From contig JAAWQC010000003.1 of the NCBI GenBank assembly GCA_022800315.1, positions 1 through 64,000 on the forward strand: 64,000 bases of DNA. Reading direction: 5' to 3'. The stretch is from Clostridiales bacterium. Lineage in GTDB: Bacteria; Bacillota; Clostridia; Oscillospirales; Acutalibacteraceae. Position numbers and translations under genes: made by a program. This document shows, piece after piece, positions 7,819 to 17,209 of the stretch. Under the pieces are notes generated by a model that saw nothing but the letters and a program-made list of their open reading frames with translations, was not told the DNA's origin and did no database searches. Every line of letters begins with the position of its first letter. The stretch's first letter is position 1.

Positions 7819-8760
7819 ATGGAATCCTATCGTCATATTTTTGGGCCGGTGCCCTCCAGGCGGCTGGGCCGTTCGCTGGGCATCAGCCCCCTGCCCGATA
7901 AAACCTGCAATTACTCCTGTGTTTACTGTCAGCTGGGGCGCACCGTTCATATGACCAACACCCGCTCCCTGTTCTACCCGGTGGAGGAGATTACGGAGGA
8001 ATTCGATCGTTGGCTGCGTCAGGAGGAGGGGGCGGCCGACCGGTTCGACGTGGTCACGGTGGTGGGTGAGGGCGAGCCCACCCTGTATGCCGGTCTGGGA
8101 GATCTGCTGGCTGCGTTGCAGGAACGTACCGATAAACCGCTGGCCGTCATCACCAACTCCGCCCTGCTGACCGATCCCGCTGTGGCGGAAGAGCTGCTGC
8201 TGGCGGACATCGTGCTGCCCTCCCTGGATGGCTTTGACGAGGACTCCTTCCGCCGGGTGGACCGTCCTTACGGCCGTCTGGATTTTCAGGAGATCACCGC
8301 AGCACTGGGCCGCTTTTCCCGCCTCTATACCGGCCAGCTCTGGCTGGAGATCATGCTGGTGGAGAGCCTGAACGACCGTGAAGAGGCGATTCCCCTCTAT
8401 CAGGGCCTGCTGAAGGATATCCGCCACGACCGTCTGTACATCAATACCCCGGTACGGCCGCCGGCGGAACCGTCGGTACGCCCCGTCTCACCCGATAGGC
8501 TGGCCCGGTTCGCTCAGGAACTGGGCGGTGTCTCGATCGACGCCCTGACCACCGGTGCCTTCCACAGCGAGGTGACGGACGATTACGAGGCGGTTCTCGG
8601 CATCATCCGCCGCCATCCCATGAACCAGTATGAAATCGCCGGTTTCCTGGAGGCGCGTCAGGCCGACCCCGTTCCGCTCCTCACCCGGCTGGAGGAGGAT
8701 CCCGGGGTGGAAACGGTGCGGTATAAAGGATACGTCACCTACCGCCATCGTCCCCAATAA
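7819..8760 (+). CDS. Radical SAM protein (COG0731-like)
   Basis: A 313-residue cytoplasmic radical S-adenosylmethionine enzyme. The [4Fe-4S] cluster motif is CNYSCVYCQLG (three Cys in CxxxCxxC spacing, about residues 31-41), preceded by the typical FGPVPSRRLGRSLGI opening. GEGEPTL near residue 90 fits the SAM-contacting GxGEP segment. This opening is shared with a family of short radical SAM proteins often annotated as related to Wyb/TYW1 or as Fe-S oxidoreductases; no substrate is established for bacterial members to my knowledge. A C-terminal winged-helix-like tail may be present (IIRRHPMNQYEIAGFLEA). It is followed after 14 bases by pyridoxamine kinase, so the two form an operon. Confidence 0.88.
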   Translation: MESYRHIFGPVPSRRLGRSLGISPLPDKTCNYSCVYCQLGRTVHMTNTRSLFYPVEEITEEFDRWLRQEEGAADRFDVVTVVGEGEPTLYAGLGDLLAALQERTDKPLAVITNSALLTDPAVAEELLLADIVLPSLDGFDEDSFRRVDRPYGRLDFQEITAALGRFSRLYTGQLWLEIMLVESLNDREEAIPLYQGLLKDIRHDRLYINTPVRPPAEPSVRPVSPDRLARFAQELGGVSIDALTTGAFHSEVTDDYEAVLGIIRRHPMNQYEIAGFLEARQADPVPLLTRLEEDPGVETVRYKGYVTYRHRPQ

Positions 8761-8774
8761 GGAGGTACCGCATC

Positions 8775-9662
8775 ATGGAGCATCGTATCAAACGGGTGGC
8801 TGCCATCCATGACCTTTCCGGATTCGGAAGGGCGTCACTGACCGCCATCATCCCCACCCTGTCCAGTATGGGGGTACAGGTCTGCCCTCTCCCCACCGCC
8901 ATCCTGTCCAACCACACCGGCGGCTTCGACCATTACAGCTTTGTCGACCTGACCGACACCATGGAGGAATACATCGACCACTGGAAGCGTCTGGGCCTGA
9001 CCTTCGACTGCCTGTACTCCGGTTTTCTCGGTTCGGAACGGCAGATCGAGATCGTGGGTGGTTTCATCGACCATTTCGGTTCCCCGGACAACCTGACGGT
9101 GGTGGACCCCGTCATGGGGGACAACGGCAGCCTGTACAGTACCATGAACCCCGCCATCGTGGGCGAAATGCGCCGTCTGATCGGCAAGGCGGATATCATC
9201 ACCCCCAACTTCACCGAAGCCGCTTTGCTGCTGAATGAGCCCTACCGGGAACAGATCAGTGACGGGGAAATAAAGGAGTGGCTGCTGCGCCTGTCCGGCA
9301 TGGGCCCCGATACCGTCATCATCACCAGCGTTCCCGGTACCCGGGTTCCGGGCCGGGAAACAAGCCTGGATACCAATGTCATCGCCTATGACCGTCCCGG
9401 CCATGTGTTCTGGAAGGTGGGATGCCGCTATATTCCCGCTGCCTATCCCGGTACCGGCGACACCTTCACCAGCGTGGTCATCGGCAGCCTGCTGCAGGGG
9501 GACAGCCTGCCCGCCGCCATCGACCGGGGCGTGCAGTTCATCTCCCAATGTATCAAGGCCAGCTACGGGTTCGACTATCCGAAGCGGGAGGGTGTGCTGC
9601 TGGAGCGGGAGCTGGATATCCTCAAGCTGCCGGTGCTTATGGGCGGTTTTGAGATGCTGTAA
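8775..9662 (+). CDS. pdxY: Pyridoxamine / pyridoxal kinase
   Basis: A 295-residue ribokinase-fold kinase that phosphorylates B6 vitamers to (re)make PLP or PMP. Landmarks: an N-terminal AIHDLSGFGRASLTA segment with the substrate-binding region, VVDPVMGDNGSLY (about residues 110-122, the D-P-V-M-G-D signature of this family), ITPNFTEAALLL, and the anion-hole/catalytic GTGDTFTSVV motif (about 226-235) with the catalytic Asp. A perfect AAGGAGG lies 8-9 bases upstream of the ATG. It is co-transcribed with the radical SAM gene. The exact vitamer preference and the choice between pdxK, pdxY and thiD2 naming is uncertain. Confidence 0.9.
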   Translation: MEHRIKRVAAIHDLSGFGRASLTAIIPTLSSMGVQVCPLPTAILSNHTGGFDHYSFVDLTDTMEEYIDHWKRLGLTFDCLYSGFLGSERQIEIVGGFIDHFGSPDNLTVVDPVMGDNGSLYSTMNPAIVGEMRRLIGKADIITPNFTEAALLLNEPYREQISDGEIKEWLLRLSGMGPDTVIITSVPGTRVPGRETSLDTNVIAYDRPGHVFWKVGCRYIPAAYPGTGDTFTSVVIGSLLQGDSLPAAIDRGVQFISQCIKASYGFDYPKREGVLLERELDILKLPVLMGGFEML

Positions 9663-9697
9663 AGGCGTTTTTCCCTTATTCCGACAGGGTACGTTTC

Positions 9698-9726
9698 TTG
9701 ACATCCCCTGCCGGGTATACTATACT
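9698..9726 (+). promoter_or_regulatory. Consensus SigA promoter
   Basis: TTGACA, 17-base spacer, TATACT, directly upstream of the small membrane protein gene. This is one of the closest consensus matches in the window. Confidence 0.85.
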
Positions 9727-9774
9727 GGTCACTGACAATTCTTACCTATCGACAGCGGAAAGGCGGTGCCGCCC

Positions 9775-10197
9775 ATGCCCTCGTTGCTATTACTGACCGG
9801 GGCCCCTGACGTCCACACCATCAACACCAGCGCCGGGATGCTGTTTGCCTGCTGGGCGATCGTCATCGTGCTGCTGGCTATGGCCCTCGTGTTTATGCGG
9901 GCGGGGCAAAAAGCGTACGCCCTCGCCATACTGCCTCTGGTGATTACCCCTTTCGTTCACATCTTCAGCGGCGTGATCGCCCGGACCGTATCGCCCGCCC
10001 TGCCCTTCACGGCGGCGGAGGTGCGCGCTGCCCTCGATATGACAAGCGGTCTGGTCTCCTGTCTCCTGATCGGGGCCACTACCCGCGGCATTACCCGGCG
10101 GAAAACCCGCAACGCCCTGTCCATATCCTGTTCTGGTTTTATCATCATCCTGACCTTGGTACTGGTGATGAACACCCTGACCGCCGGTCCCCTGTAA
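9775..10197 (+). CDS. Small four-helix membrane protein, unknown
   Basis: A 140-residue protein with four hydrophobic segments (about 15-40, 48-68, 85-105, 115-135), with a basic cluster TTRGITRRKTRN between the third and fourth. I do not recognise the family. The ATG at 9775 fits an AAAGG ribosome site better than the GTG three codons earlier. It has its own strong promoter and terminator, so it is a real stand-alone gene. Confidence 0.75.
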   Translation: MPSLLLLTGAPDVHTINTSAGMLFACWAIVIVLLAMALVFMRAGQKAYALAILPLVITPFVHIFSGVIARTVSPALPFTAAEVRAALDMTSGLVSCLLIGATTRGITRRKTRNALSISCSGFIIILTLVLVMNTLTAGPL

Positions 10198-10218
10198 GCT
10201 CATCTGTACAGACACACA

Positions 10219-10258
10219 GAACAGCCCTCTTCCCTTCCGGAACAGGGCTGTTCTTTTC
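10219..10258 (+). terminator. Intrinsic terminator
   Basis: A GAACAGCCC/GGGCTGTTC stem followed by TTTTC, between convergent genes. Confidence 0.8.
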
Positions 10259-10282
10259 ATCAATAGGGTTGCCCTTCCGGTT

Positions 10283-11266
10283 TTACCGTTCCCCGCCGGC
10301 CGCCTCCGCTGCGGCGATTACCTGGGTGCAAAAGGCTGTCAGGTCTTCCCATGCGGTCAGCTGTCCCGCCGCGGCCCGCAGCGCCGCGGCACCCCGCAGT
10401 CCCCTCACATACCAGGCTGCGTGCTTGCGCATCTCCCGCATGGCCACCCGCTCGCCCTTGAAAGCAACCGCCATCTCCGCCTGCCGAAGCAGCAGGGACA
10501 TGCGCCGGGAAAAGGGCGGGTCGGGCAGCAGCGTTCCCTGATTCAGATAGGCCTCGATCCGGGCAAACAGCCACGGGGCCCCCAGAGCACCCCGCCCCAC
10601 CATCACCAGGTCGCAGCCGGTCTGCTCGTACATGGCGGCCGCAGCCTGCGGGCTGTCCACGTCACCATTGCCGATGACGGGAATCTGCACCGCCCGTTTG
10701 ACCTGCCGGATGATGTCCCAGTCCACCGGCGGACCATACATCTGGTCACGTGTGCGGCCGTGAACGGTCACGGCTGCCGCTCCGCCCGACTCACAGGCCA
10801 GGGCCACCTCCACCGCGTTCACTTCCTCACGGGAATACCCTTTGCGGATTTTAGCTGTCACCGGGACCGGGACCGCACTGCACACGGCGGCAACGATCTC
10901 CCGGCACAGCTCCGGCCGGCGCATCAGGGCGCTTCCACAGCCATTTCCCGCAATTTTGGGCGCCGGGCAGCCCATATTGATGTCGATAACGTCGGGGTGA
11001 TACGCCATCGCCAGCTCCGCGGCCCGCGCCATTTTATCCGGGTCGTCGCCGAACAGCTGAACCGCCGCCGGATGCTCCTGCTCATCCAAGCGCAGAAGCT
11101 CCCCGCTCTTCTCATCCGCGAAACAGAGTCCCTTGCAGCTCACCATCTCGCTCACCACATAGGACGCTCCGTTTTCCACGCACAACCGACGGAACGCTCT
11201 GTCCGCTACCCCCGCCATCGGGGCCAGCGCCGCCTTTCCCAAAATAGAGACCTGTCCGATCTTCAT
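10283..11266 (-). CDS. dusB: tRNA-dihydrouridine synthase
   Basis: A 327-residue FMN-dependent enzyme that reduces specific uridines in the tRNA D-loop. It has the TIM-barrel start LAPMAGVADRAFRRLC (about residues 14-29), the catalytic-cysteine motif INMGCPAPKI (Cys100), the TAKIRKGY segment with the FMN-binding Lys, VHGRTRDQMY, and the phosphate-binding IGNGDV and MVGRGALGAPWLF. Length and motifs agree with the DusB/Dus subfamily of Firmicutes. It has its own promoter and is convergent with the small membrane protein. Confidence 0.95.
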   Translation of the reverse strand: MKIGQVSILGKAALAPMAGVADRAFRRLCVENGASYVVSEMVSCKGLCFADEKSGELLRLDEQEHPAAVQLFGDDPDKMARAAELAMAYHPDVIDINMGCPAPKIAGNGCGSALMRRPELCREIVAAVCSAVPVPVTAKIRKGYSREEVNAVEVALACESGGAAAVTVHGRTRDQMYGPPVDWDIIRQVKRAVQIPVIGNGDVDSPQAAAAMYEQTGCDLVMVGRGALGAPWLFARIEAYLNQGTLLPDPPFSRRMSLLLRQAEMAVAFKGERVAMREMRKHAAWYVRGLRGAAALRAAAGQLTAWEDLTAFCTQVIAAAEAAGGER

Positions 11267-11293
11267 GACGCACTCTCCTTTACCGTGGGCCTT

Positions 11294-11322
11294 ATCATAT
11301 CGTGTTTTGGGGGAAATGACAA
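11294..11322 (-). promoter_or_regulatory. Probable promoter of the dus gene
   Basis: Minus strand TTGTCA, 17-base spacer, TATGAT, about 30 bases from the start codon. Confidence 0.5.
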
Positions 11323-11474
11323 GGGAGGGTGGGTCCGGTTGCCGGCAGCCCCCGTGATCCCCTCAAAAGTTTCCGAAATTTGTGATATGTCACCACAAGT
11401 CGTTAAGTAAGTGACCAGTTGTTTATGGCTGGAAAGGGGAAAATGCTCTAATTTAGAAACCAGGAGGGATCGAA

Positions 11475-11864
11475 ATGAATCGTTCCAACTGGTTTTTCAG
11501 TCACAATACCCACTATCTGCGCAAAAAAAGAGGATGGACCCAGGAACAGCTGGCGGAAAAGGCCAACGTCAGCGTCAACGAGGTCAGCAAGGTGGAACGG
11601 GGTCTGGTTATCCCGCGACTCAACATACTGGACAGCTTTGCCGACGCCTTTGAAATACCGGCCAGCCTGCTGCTGGACCCTCATCTGGACCGCCGGGCGG
11701 AGGTGCCCTGTGCCGGCCGCTATACCGATATGGTCACGCTGGAAATGGACGGCATGACGGCGGAGGAACAGGCCATGGTCTGCCAGTTGGTGCGTGTGGC
11801 CGCTCAGCATTTCCACGACATCCGGCGCGGCTCGGATGATCCCGATAAACTGATTATCAAATAA
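11475..11864 (+). CDS. XRE family transcriptional regulator
   Basis: A 129-residue DNA-binding protein. A Cro/C1-type helix-turn-helix covers about residues 10-65 (LRKKRGWTQEQLAEKANVSV, then SKVERGLVIPRLNILDSFADAF). A C-terminal helical part of about 50 residues (MTAEEQAMVCQLVRVAAQHF) probably dimerises. GGAGGG lies seven bases before the ATG. It precedes the collagen-like gene on the same strand by 200 bases, so it might influence it, but the gap makes an operon unlikely. The region 11370-11390 upstream contains a TTGTG/CACAA inverted repeat that could be an operator. Confidence 0.88.
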   Translation: MNRSNWFFSHNTHYLRKKRGWTQEQLAEKANVSVNEVSKVERGLVIPRLNILDSFADAFEIPASLLLDPHLDRRAEVPCAGRYTDMVTLEMDGMTAEEQAMVCQLVRVAAQHFHDIRRGSDDPDKLIIK

Positions 11865-11877
11865 ACAGGGGCTGTAA

Positions 11878-13515
<1,638 letters not shown>

Positions 13516-13533
13516 TTTACTCTGGTCTGTAAA

Positions 13534-13575
13534 AAGCGGCTCCGGCGGATTGCGCCGGGGCCGCTCCTTATTTTG
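13534..13575 (+). terminator. Intrinsic terminator of the collagen-like gene
   Basis: A GC-rich hairpin (GCGGC-CCGGCG / CGCCGG-GCCGC arms) followed by TCCTTATTTTG. Confidence 0.75.
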
Positions 13576-13644
13576 TCCACTCTTGCACAATGATTTGCGC
13601 CTTTATATCCCCCCGCTTTTTTACAATTCCACTTTCGAGGCAGC

Positions 13645-13690
13645 AAAAAACCGCATGGACACTGGAAAATCCAGCACTCATGCGGTTTTT
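13645..13690 (-). terminator. Terminator of the tRNA operon
   Basis: On the minus strand, a long stem (AAAAACCGCATG arms with an inner CTGG/CCAG stem) followed by six T residues, three bases after the tRNA-Val CCA end. Confidence 0.85.
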
Positions 13691-13692
13691 CA

Positions 13693-13769
13693 TGGTGGGC
13701 GTGAAGGAACTCGAATCCCTGACCTCTTGCGTGTGAAGCAAGCGCTCTAACCAGCTGAGCTACACGCCC
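13693..13769 (-). tRNA. tRNA-Val (CAC)
   Basis: A 77-base cloverleaf on the minus strand. The acceptor arms are GGGCGTG/CACGCCC, the anticodon stem is CTTGC/GCAAG around loop TTCACAC (anticodon CAC, reading GUG), the T-arm has TTCGAG, and a 3' CCA is encoded. It is last in a Met-Glu-Val operon. Confidence 0.95.
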
Positions 13770-13792
13770 GTATACGCAGCGAAGCTGCGTGG

Positions 13793-13867
13793 TGGTGACC
13801 CGAACGGGAATCGAACCCGTGTTACCGCCGTGAAAGGGCGGTGTCTTAGCCGCTTGACCATCGGGCC
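13793..13867 (-). tRNA. tRNA-Glu (TTC)
   Basis: A 75-base cloverleaf on the minus strand. The acceptor arms are GGCCCGA/TCGGGTC, the anticodon stem is CCGCC/GGCGG around CTTTCAC (anticodon TTC, reading GAA/GAG), the T-loop is TTCGATT, and CCA is encoded. Confidence 0.95.
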
Positions 13868-13921
13868 GCTTTTGCGCTCCCTGTTGGGAGCGCTGCTTTC
13901 CCCGCCCGGAAGCGGAAAAAG

Positions 13922-13998
13922 TGGTAGCGGTAGTCGGAGTCGAACCAACGACACTGCGGGTATGAACCGCATGCTCTAGCCAACTGAGCTATACCGCC
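13922..13998 (-). tRNA. tRNA-Met (CAT), elongator type
   Basis: A 77-base cloverleaf on the minus strand. The acceptor arms are GGCGGTA/TACCGCT, the anticodon stem is TGCGG/CCGCA around TTCATAC (anticodon CAT), and CCA is encoded. It starts with a paired G1 and has no initiator-type mismatch or three-GC anticodon stem, so it is an elongator Met tRNA. It is first in the operon. Confidence 0.94.
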
Positions 13999-14062
13999 AT
14001 TTTCAGGGAATATAAACATTGCCTGTCCCCGAAAACAACAGTCTTCCACAGGGACGCTGTCT

Positions 14063-14092
14063 ATTATATAGTATCCCGTCGCCCTTTGTCAA
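14063..14092 (-). promoter_or_regulatory. Promoter of the tRNA operon
   Basis: Minus strand TTGACA, 18-base spacer, TATAAT, about 65 bases upstream of tRNA-Met. Confidence 0.85.
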
Positions 14093-14099
14093 TACATAA

Positions 14100-14619
14100 C
14101 AGCCCCGTAAATAATAAAAAATAGTAGAATTGTGTTAGCAGACAACAGGGTGTGAAACGATGTAAATCTGTATAAACACTGTACTTTCGAGGATTTGTGG
14201 GTTATTATAATAATAGGTTAAAAATGTTGCTTGACGCTTTTTTGACGCCCGTGCTTTATGAGAGCTTATAAAAACTTATAAAGAGATATGGTAAAATATA
14301 GGGCGGGCTGCCCACAGCCCGCCGGTATCACCATTACATACACAATCTCCTGCGGCGGGATGAAAGCATCCCGCCCTACGCCCCCCTTTCTATTCTCTTC
14401 TTCTCCCATATTTCGGAGTAACTTTTGGAATAGCAAGCATAGGAAGGGGGTACCCACTTCCAAAAAATGACTTGTTGGGACGTGTCCCAAACCCGTTGCT
14501 TTTTTCTTAAAAGGGTACTCAGATTTTATTGGTGGAAGTACTTGTGGTTATATGAATGAAAAGAGGACAGATAATGGTGTGCTTGTAGAGCGCAATTATA
14601 TTAGGTGAGGTGAACAGCA
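14100..14619. other. Gene-free stretch with hairpin repeats
   Basis: No supported gene. The AT-rich left part holds direct-repeat copy A (14231-14290). It is followed by two GC-rich hairpins in tandem, GGCGGGCTG-type (about 14301-14323) and GGCGGGATG/CATCCCGCC (about 14355-14376). These look like the dispersed intergenic hairpins of Oscillospirales genomes; that comparison is from memory. The rest, up to the AGGTGAGGTG ribosome site of the next gene, shows nothing I can name. Confidence 0.5.
14231..14290 (+). repeat. Imperfect direct repeat, copy A
   Basis: It begins TTGACGCTTTTTTGACGCCC and ends TATAAAGAGATAT. The first 24 bases match copy B (15656 onward) at all but two positions and the last 13 bases match exactly, with an 8-base length difference between. 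The two copies bracket the DUF3788 gene. Confidence 0.6.
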
Positions 14620-15372
14620 ATGACAGAACATGACAAGATAAGGCTTGAAACCATAAAATTTATGCGTGGTAAATATCGGCTTGATGAGGTTGCCGGGATG
14701 TATTATAACATACCTTGTTTGAAATTTCGTCAAGGCATGAAAACTATTGTTTCAATTAATATGCACGAGACTTATTATGATTTTCAAATCATTCTTGGTA
14801 AAGCCGAACGAGAAAAGTTTGAAGCGATAAAGCAGGAATTTCCAATAGAAATACAGGAACTTTATGACAAAGAACGTACACTACATGATGGCAAATGGCT
14901 CTTAATTCACGTTGCTGATTTGCAGGCTTTGGAAACTGTCAAAAAGCTGATACTGATTAAGAAAAAGCCGAACCGCAAACCATTTTCAAAAGAAAATGCT
15001 GTGTATGGCAAGTGTGGACACCGATGCGATTTGTGTGTGCATTATACTGGCATTACTGAAGAATTTAGAAAAATGCTCATTCCACATCTAACTGCGGTAT
15101 ATAATACCTCTGATTGGGATTTGCGTTGCACTGGTTGCGACACACCAAATTGTCATTGTTGTTGTGACGGTAATACGTTATGTGAGCCGTTGAAATGTTT
15201 GCATGTGAAACAGTCGAATACTTGCTTTGATTGTATAAATTACCCCTGTGAACAAGCAACCGTTGGATACAATCAATTAGAACACAAAAGCATTTCGGCT
15301 GATGATGTTACATGGGCAATTTTACCGTATGTCCCATATCAATATGACGAATCGAATTACAGCACAAAATGA
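14620..15372 (+). CDS. DUF3788 / DUF3795 two-domain protein
   Basis: A 250-residue protein of two parts. The N-terminal half (about 1-125) has the DUF3788 character (YYDFQIILGKAEREKFE, then LHDGKWLLIHVADLQALETV), a small YdhG-like fold seen in accessory genes. The C-terminal half is Cys-rich (GKCGHRCDLCVHY; CTGCDTPNCHCCCDG; CFDCINYPCEQA) as in DUF3795, probably metal-binding. The biochemical role is unknown. Codon use is clearly AT-rich compared with flanking genes, and the gene sits alone between direct repeats, both signs of horizontal acquisition. The start has an AGGTGAGGTG site at the proper distance. Confidence 0.82.
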   Translation: MTEHDKIRLETIKFMRGKYRLDEVAGMYYNIPCLKFRQGMKTIVSINMHETYYDFQIILGKAEREKFEAIKQEFPIEIQELYDKERTLHDGKWLLIHVADLQALETVKKLILIKKKPNRKPFSKENAVYGKCGHRCDLCVHYTGITEEFRKMLIPHLTAVYNTSDWDLRCTGCDTPNCHCCCDGNTLCEPLKCLHVKQSNTCFDCINYPCEQATVGYNQLEHKSISADDVTWAILPYVPYQYDESNYSTK

Positions 15373-15655
15373 GCATATAACCTACAAAGAACAGCAAAGT
15401 CAGCCGACCTTATCAATGATAAAGTGAACGGCTGCATCGTCGTTGACAAGTCCGCTTGCCTCTGCTTGCGGGGGTGATCAAGGAGCGAAAGCAGCGAGTG
15501 CTTTTGCCCTTTATATATCATGGAAAAATGTTACGCAGTAGAAGCTGATTAAGCCACTATTTGCAGGCTTTGCAGACATAGAACAGGGGTTGGTAAAGGT
15601 TTTATACTCACAGCATCAAAAACGCTGTTCAACTGCGCAACAAATCACTTTATGT

Positions 15656-15710
15656 GACGCTTTTTTGACTCCCGTACTTACAAAGAGAGGATATAAAGAG
15701 ATATAAGCAA
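15656..15710 (+). repeat. Imperfect direct repeat, copy B
   Basis: It begins TGACGCTTTTTTGACTCCCG and ends TATAAAGAGATAT. See copy A at 14231-14290; the two are about 1.4 kb apart in the same orientation, around the DUF3788 gene. Confidence 0.6.
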
Positions 15711-15923
15711 ATTTATGAAAATACATGAAAAAGTCTGTATCTAAGCCACGTTGCGGCAAAACTTAGAGCCTCTTATAAGAAGATATAAGACGATTTTCAT
15801 CTATCAAGTCAATAAAAAATAGCAAATATTCGGCGGCGAAATAATTCTTTTTCCAGCCGGAAAACCCTGAAATCCGTATTTTTGCTGTAGGCAATACCAT
15901 CCTACAAAGGATAAATGGTGCCT

Positions 15924-16034
15924 ATGCGAACAAACAGGGTTATGCGCCGTACCAAAGTGAATCGTTTGACATCTTTAGGCGCTGAAAGTAAAATGAAACA
16001 GCTGGTTATGAGTTTATCCGTCATAGGCGGATAG
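15924..16034 (+). CDS. Tiny open frame, possible remnant
   Basis: A 36-codon frame starting MRTNRVMRRTKVNRL and ending in MSLSVIGG. It is basic at the N-terminus and has no good ribosome site. It could be a fragment of a lost mobile-element gene or chance. I do not recognise it. Confidence 0.2.
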   Translation: MRTNRVMRRTKVNRLTSLGAESKMKQLVMSLSVIGG

Positions 16035-16154
16035 GGCGTACTTGGTAAATCGAAATTTATCTATTAATAGTTGAATGTTAAGATGCGTTGCTTGTAGCAA
16101 CGGGCACTTTCTCATACAATAGTGGTAACACGAAAAGAAAGAAGGTTATCCCTA

Positions 16155-16664
16155 ATGTTAAGCGAAAACATAAAAGCAATCAGAAAGTCAAAAGGACTTT
16201 CGCAGGAAGAACTTGCTATCAAGTTGAATATAGTACGGCAAACAATTTCAAAATGGGAGAAGGGGCTGTCCGTTCCTGACTCTGATATGTTGATTACTAT
16301 ATCGGAAGTACTTGAAACACCTGTAAGTACTTTGCTCGGAGAAAACGTTATTGAGTCGAAGGCCGATAACCTAAAAGCGATTTCCGAAAAACTGGAGATT
16401 ATAAACTTGCAGCTTGCACAAAGAAAGACCTCGAGACAAAAAATAGTTCATTGGCTACTCATCTCATTGTGCGCGGTCATCGTAATAATTTCCGCGGTTC
16501 TAATGGCAATCAATAGTCCTTACCTGGGTTGGAATTATCGTGACCCTGAAACAGCCGTTTTCGGAGCTGCCTTTCACGTATTTGAATGGCTGTTTGTTCG
16601 GTTCGCACCTATTATCCTTATCGGGGCAATCTTTGGCATTTTCTTGACACGAAATAAAGTATAA
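16155..16664 (+). CDS. XRE regulator with C-terminal membrane segments
   Basis: A 169-residue protein with an N-terminal Cro/C1 helix-turn-helix (about 1-62: IKAIRKSKGLSQEELAIKLN, VRQTISKWEKGLSVPDSDML) and two C-terminal membrane helices (about residues 97-117 and 143-165), joined by a coiled linker (KLEIINLQLAQRKTS). This layout is common in Firmicutes regulators that sit at the membrane; the signal is unknown. The ATG at 16155 has GAAGG nine bases upstream, while an earlier GTG (16122) has none. AT-rich codon use matches the DUF3788 gene, not the flanks, so it is probably part of the same acquired patch. Confidence 0.86.
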   Translation: MLSENIKAIRKSKGLSQEELAIKLNIVRQTISKWEKGLSVPDSDMLITISEVLETPVSTLLGENVIESKADNLKAISEKLEIINLQLAQRKTSRQKIVHWLLISLCAVIVIISAVLMAINSPYLGWNYRDPETAVFGAAFHVFEWLFVRFAPIILIGAIFGIFLTRNKV

Positions 16665-17209
16665 AACCGTACTGCTTTTGGGTATAGATTAGACTTCAAA
16701 CTATCCGTTTGCAGGGTTGTTTTCAGTGGGATTGGAATTCCCATCGCGCATGGAAACCGCCCTGGCGTGAGACGGGGCTCAGTCTCACACCCGGGCGGTC
16801 ATACGCAACGATAGAAGTCCGTTTTCGGGGGTTCAGGTGAAATGGGCCCCCGGTTTCGCGCCAACAGAGGCTCCTTCTGTCAGGAGGGAGGCTCAATTTG
16901 TCCACGCCTGCCCCCGCAAACTCCGTCCCGCCTCCTGCTGTTTCGGAAGCTGTCACAGTTTATGCCGCTTTATTCGCTGGGTTTGAGAAAAGGCCCATTT
17001 CATACGGGCCTGTGCATCTGCCTATGAAACAATTTGCAGCCTCTTGACGGCTGATTCAGCTATACAGGCAATAAAAAATACCGTCTGTTCTTCCCCATTT
17101 ACAACCATTCCACACCCTTCGCCCGGAGGTGTGATATACTGTATAGGTAAAGTGCCGCGGGACGGAATTTCGCCGCCGCGGAATCTACTGCTAAAGGATG
17201 GTGTCTCTC
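16665..17209. other. Intergenic DNA returning to high GC
   Basis: No supported gene. It marks the right boundary of the AT-rich patch. It contains a long inverted repeat at 16756-16799 and a TATACT box (17135-17140) without a good -35 ahead of the flavin reductase-like gene. Confidence 0.4.
16756..16799. repeat. Inverted repeat (18-bp arms)
   Basis: Arms ACCGCCC-TGGCGTGAGAC and GTCTCACACCC-GGGCGGT enclose eight bases, with one mismatch region near the middle. There is no T run, so it is not an obvious terminator. Confidence 0.6.

Larger units (their letters stand above)
15373..16154. other. AT-rich accessory remnant, no clear gene
   Basis: About 780 bases with no convincing gene over 40 codons. 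Contents: a short hairpin-prone segment (15440-15520), direct-repeat copy B (15656-15710), a second cluster of TTATAAGAAGATATAAGA-like runs (about 15770-15795), and one tiny open frame at 15924-16034. The composition and repeats suggest the scar of an integrative element; no integrase, relaxase or intact att site is visible. Confidence 0.45.

Noticed and set aside
16842-17027. 61-codon plus-strand open frame
   Set aside because: No ribosome site, Arg/Pro/Phe-rich, ends in intergenic DNA.
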